Positions 4,702 to 5,904 of a stretch of 5,904 nt of DNA are shown piece by piece; positions within the stretch are counted from its first letter, which is position 1, and each line of letters opens with the position of its first letter. A model generated the notes under the pieces. It had not been told where the DNA came from. It saw nothing but the letters and a program-made list of their open reading frames with translations, and searched no databases. The translations under genes were made by a program, and so were the position numbers. The DNA is taken from NCBI GenBank assembly GCA_009786625.1, contig WQRT01000178.1, positions 1-5,904 on the forward strand, written 5' to 3'. Source of the stretch: Treponema sp. (GTDB lineage Bacteria; Spirochaetota; Spirochaetia; Treponematales; Breznakiellaceae).

Positions 4702-5457
4702 CTAATCCGCGACAGACGGCTGCGATAAAATGACGCTGAGCGCGGCATTGTGCTTTAGCACCTCGGCCCAGTCAGAGCCGTCTTCGGGGATATTCTCCAC
4801 CTTCCCCGGTTTCGCAAAACAGTATTTACCGCCTTCTGGGGTGATAAATGAAACTATACGATCGTTATAATAACGGAAAGATGGAAAAGAAGGAACAAGT
4901 GCGGCAGGTTTTTTTTCGATATTCGGAAAATTAACATTTACAAAAGTTCCCGCCTTCCAATACCCCATAATCGAAATCAGCTTCTCCGTTATATAGGGAA
5001 TTATCGTGTCCCATTGATACGGAATTTCACCGTCAACAAGAGACAGCGCAACGGAAGGAATTCCAAAAAAACTCCCCTGCCTTGCGGCGGCCGCGGTTCC
5101 TGAATAGACGACATCAGTGCCTAAATTCGCGCCCGCGTTAATACCCGAAAGAATAAGATCAGGCGCTCTTTCCATATTCAACGCGGATGTTTCCGTCGCT
5201 ATACAGATCTCGTAAATCCCGCCTAGCAAAGCCGTAATAATACAGTCAACAGGAGTTCCTGAGCATGACCATGTGTCTTCTTCAATCTCCGATAATTTGA
5301 GGGGATTTGATAAAAATGAAATTGAATGAGATGTCCCCGAACGGTTTACATCGGGAGCGACTACAAATACCCTGTGCCCCGCGTTGCGCAGAGCAACCGC
5401 GAGCAGTTTTATTCCCGGCGAGGTGATTCCATCATCATTTGTCAGCAAAATCCTCAT
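4702..5457 (-). CDS. surE: 5'/3'-nucleotidase SurE (survival protein E), 251 residues
   Basis: SurE is a metal-dependent cytoplasmic phosphatase that removes phosphate from nucleoside monophosphates and some other small phosphates. The N-terminus MRILLTNDDG carries the metal-binding Asp8 and Asp9. APDVNRSGTSHSIS (35-48) supplies the conserved Ser/Asn region (Ser40). SGTPVDC is at 66-72, and SGINAGANLGTDVVYSGTA at 104-122 holds the metal-binding Asn107. The C-terminal SDWAEVLKHNAALSVILSQ matches the usual family ending. Length is normal for the family. A somewhat longer linker at about 80-98 precedes the SGIN motif. It follows galK by 6 nt with only a weak AGGG upstream, suggesting translation coupled to galK. 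Confidence 0.95.
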   Translation of the reverse strand: MRILLTNDDGITSPGIKLLAVALRNAGHRVFVVAPDVNRSGTSHSISFLSNPLKLSEIEEDTWSCSGTPVDCIITALLGGIYEICIATETSALNMERAPDLILSGINAGANLGTDVVYSGTAAAARQGSFFGIPSVALSLVDGEIPYQWDTIIPYITEKLISIMGYWKAGTFVNVNFPNIEKKPAALVPSFPSFRYYNDRIVSFITPEGGKYCFAKPGKVENIPEDGSDWAEVLKHNAALSVILSQPSVAD

Positions 5458-5463
5458 ACGTGT

Positions 5464-5904
5464 CTATTTTACCCTTGCCCTTGTCGCCAGTTTTACTTCG
5501 TATGTCACGGGACGAAATCCGAAAATCCTCTCGTACTCCTCCATGCGTTTTTTATATTCTTCCACGAGTTCGCGCCGTATGATCGTGTATGTGCAGCCGC
5601 CGAATCCCAATCCTGTCATTCTTGAACCTGCCGCGCCTTCGATCTCCTGCGCTCGTTTTACAAGCCAGTCAACCTCCGGACAGCTTATCTCGTAAAGATC
5701 TCTCAGGCTTTCATGCGAACGGTAGATAATCTTCGCGAAGGATGCGATATCGCTCCGTTCAAGTGAGTCTACGGCGTCATCTATTCTGTGGATCTCCTCG
5801 ACAATGTGCATTGTCCTTCTTCTAATCCTCTCCGGGAAATTTCCAAGCACTTCAAGAAGATCGGCGGAAGCGAAATCCTTAAAAGCCGCTCCCTGCTTTT
5901 TTTT
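5464..5904 (-). CDS. galK: Galactokinase, C-terminal 146 residues (5' end beyond the window)
   Basis: Galactokinase phosphorylates galactose to galactose-1-phosphate, the first step of the Leloir pathway, in the cytoplasm. The fragment shows the family's C-terminal signatures: SHESLRDLYEISCPEVD (63-79 of the fragment) and the glycine-rich GSRMTGLGFGGC (93-104), the third GHMP-kinase motif. The substrate-recognition signature and ATP-binding motif of the N-terminal half are missing because the window ends. The frame stays open to the edge, so the GTG at 5850 is not a start. The first residues (Lys-Lys-Lys) come from the terminal T run and may be unreliable. It is the first visible gene of the surE-TPR-NHL operon. 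Confidence 0.93.
   Translation of the reverse strand, partial: KKKQGAAFKDFASADLLEVLGNFPERIRRRTMHIVEEIHRIDDAVDSLERSDIASFAKIIYRSHESLRDLYEISCPEVDWLVKRAQEIEGAAGSRMTGLGFGGCTYTIIRRELVEEYKKRMEEYERIFGFRPVTYEVKLATRARVK
5897..5904. other. T run at the window edge inside galK
   Basis: Eight T end the window within the galK reading frame (A run in the coding sense). With the poly-G at the other end it suggests the window is a whole contig broken at low-complexity positions. The frame is still open through it, so it may be genuine coding sequence. Confidence 0.4.

Noticed and set aside
5464..5850. A separate gene starting at GTG 5850
   Set aside because: The frame continues upstream without a stop to the window edge, and the residues belong to the galactokinase C-terminal domain. 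It is an internal Val codon.

Overview
The window reads as a piece of spirochaete chromosome, most likely from a Treponema-like host-associated species. This is inferred from the TPR-NHL-vWA secreted protein, from the style of the toxin-antitoxin pair, and from the contrast between moderate-GC housekeeping genes and very A+T-rich accessory DNA. I could run no database search. Both edges look like contig ends: 13 G at the start and 8 T at the end. All recognisable genes lie on the minus strand, so transcription runs from high to low coordinates.

Right part (5904 to 1793): a compact operon. It starts with the C-terminal 146 residues of galactokinase (galK, cut by the window edge). Next comes surE (survival protein / 5'-nucleotidase), 6 nt later. 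After 27 nt and a strong Shine-Dalgarno follows a cytoplasmic six-TPR protein. It overlaps by 4 nt (GTGA) a 712-residue exported protein made of TPRs, a six-bladed NHL propeller and a vWA-like domain with a degenerate MIDAS. An intrinsic terminator at 1553-1534 ends the operon, but a ~204 nt palindromic repeat sits between the last stop codon and that terminator.

Middle part (1487 to 964): a two-gene toxin-antitoxin module, with a BrnT-like toxin first and a ribbon-helix-helix antitoxin second. They are coupled by an ATGA overlap. The pair is bracketed by two nearly identical copies (C and D) of the palindromic repeat in the same orientation, exactly 891 bp apart.

Left part (about 960 to 114): no convincing gene. 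It is a nested cluster of the same repeat family: truncated copy A, full copy B, a remnant, and full copy C. The whole cluster is enclosed by a second, longer-range inverted repeat (152-235 with 849-932). Full copies are 204-207 nt. Each is an imperfect palindrome whose two arms carry two different conserved inner blocks, so the element has a fixed polarity. At the extreme left a good sigma70-type promoter and a G-rich ribosome-binding site precede the first codons of another minus-strand gene, which runs off the window into the poly-G.

The part that deserves attention is this polar palindromic repeat family: its nested insertions, its positions just 3' of genes, its mosaic arms, and the toxin-antitoxin module carried between two copies.
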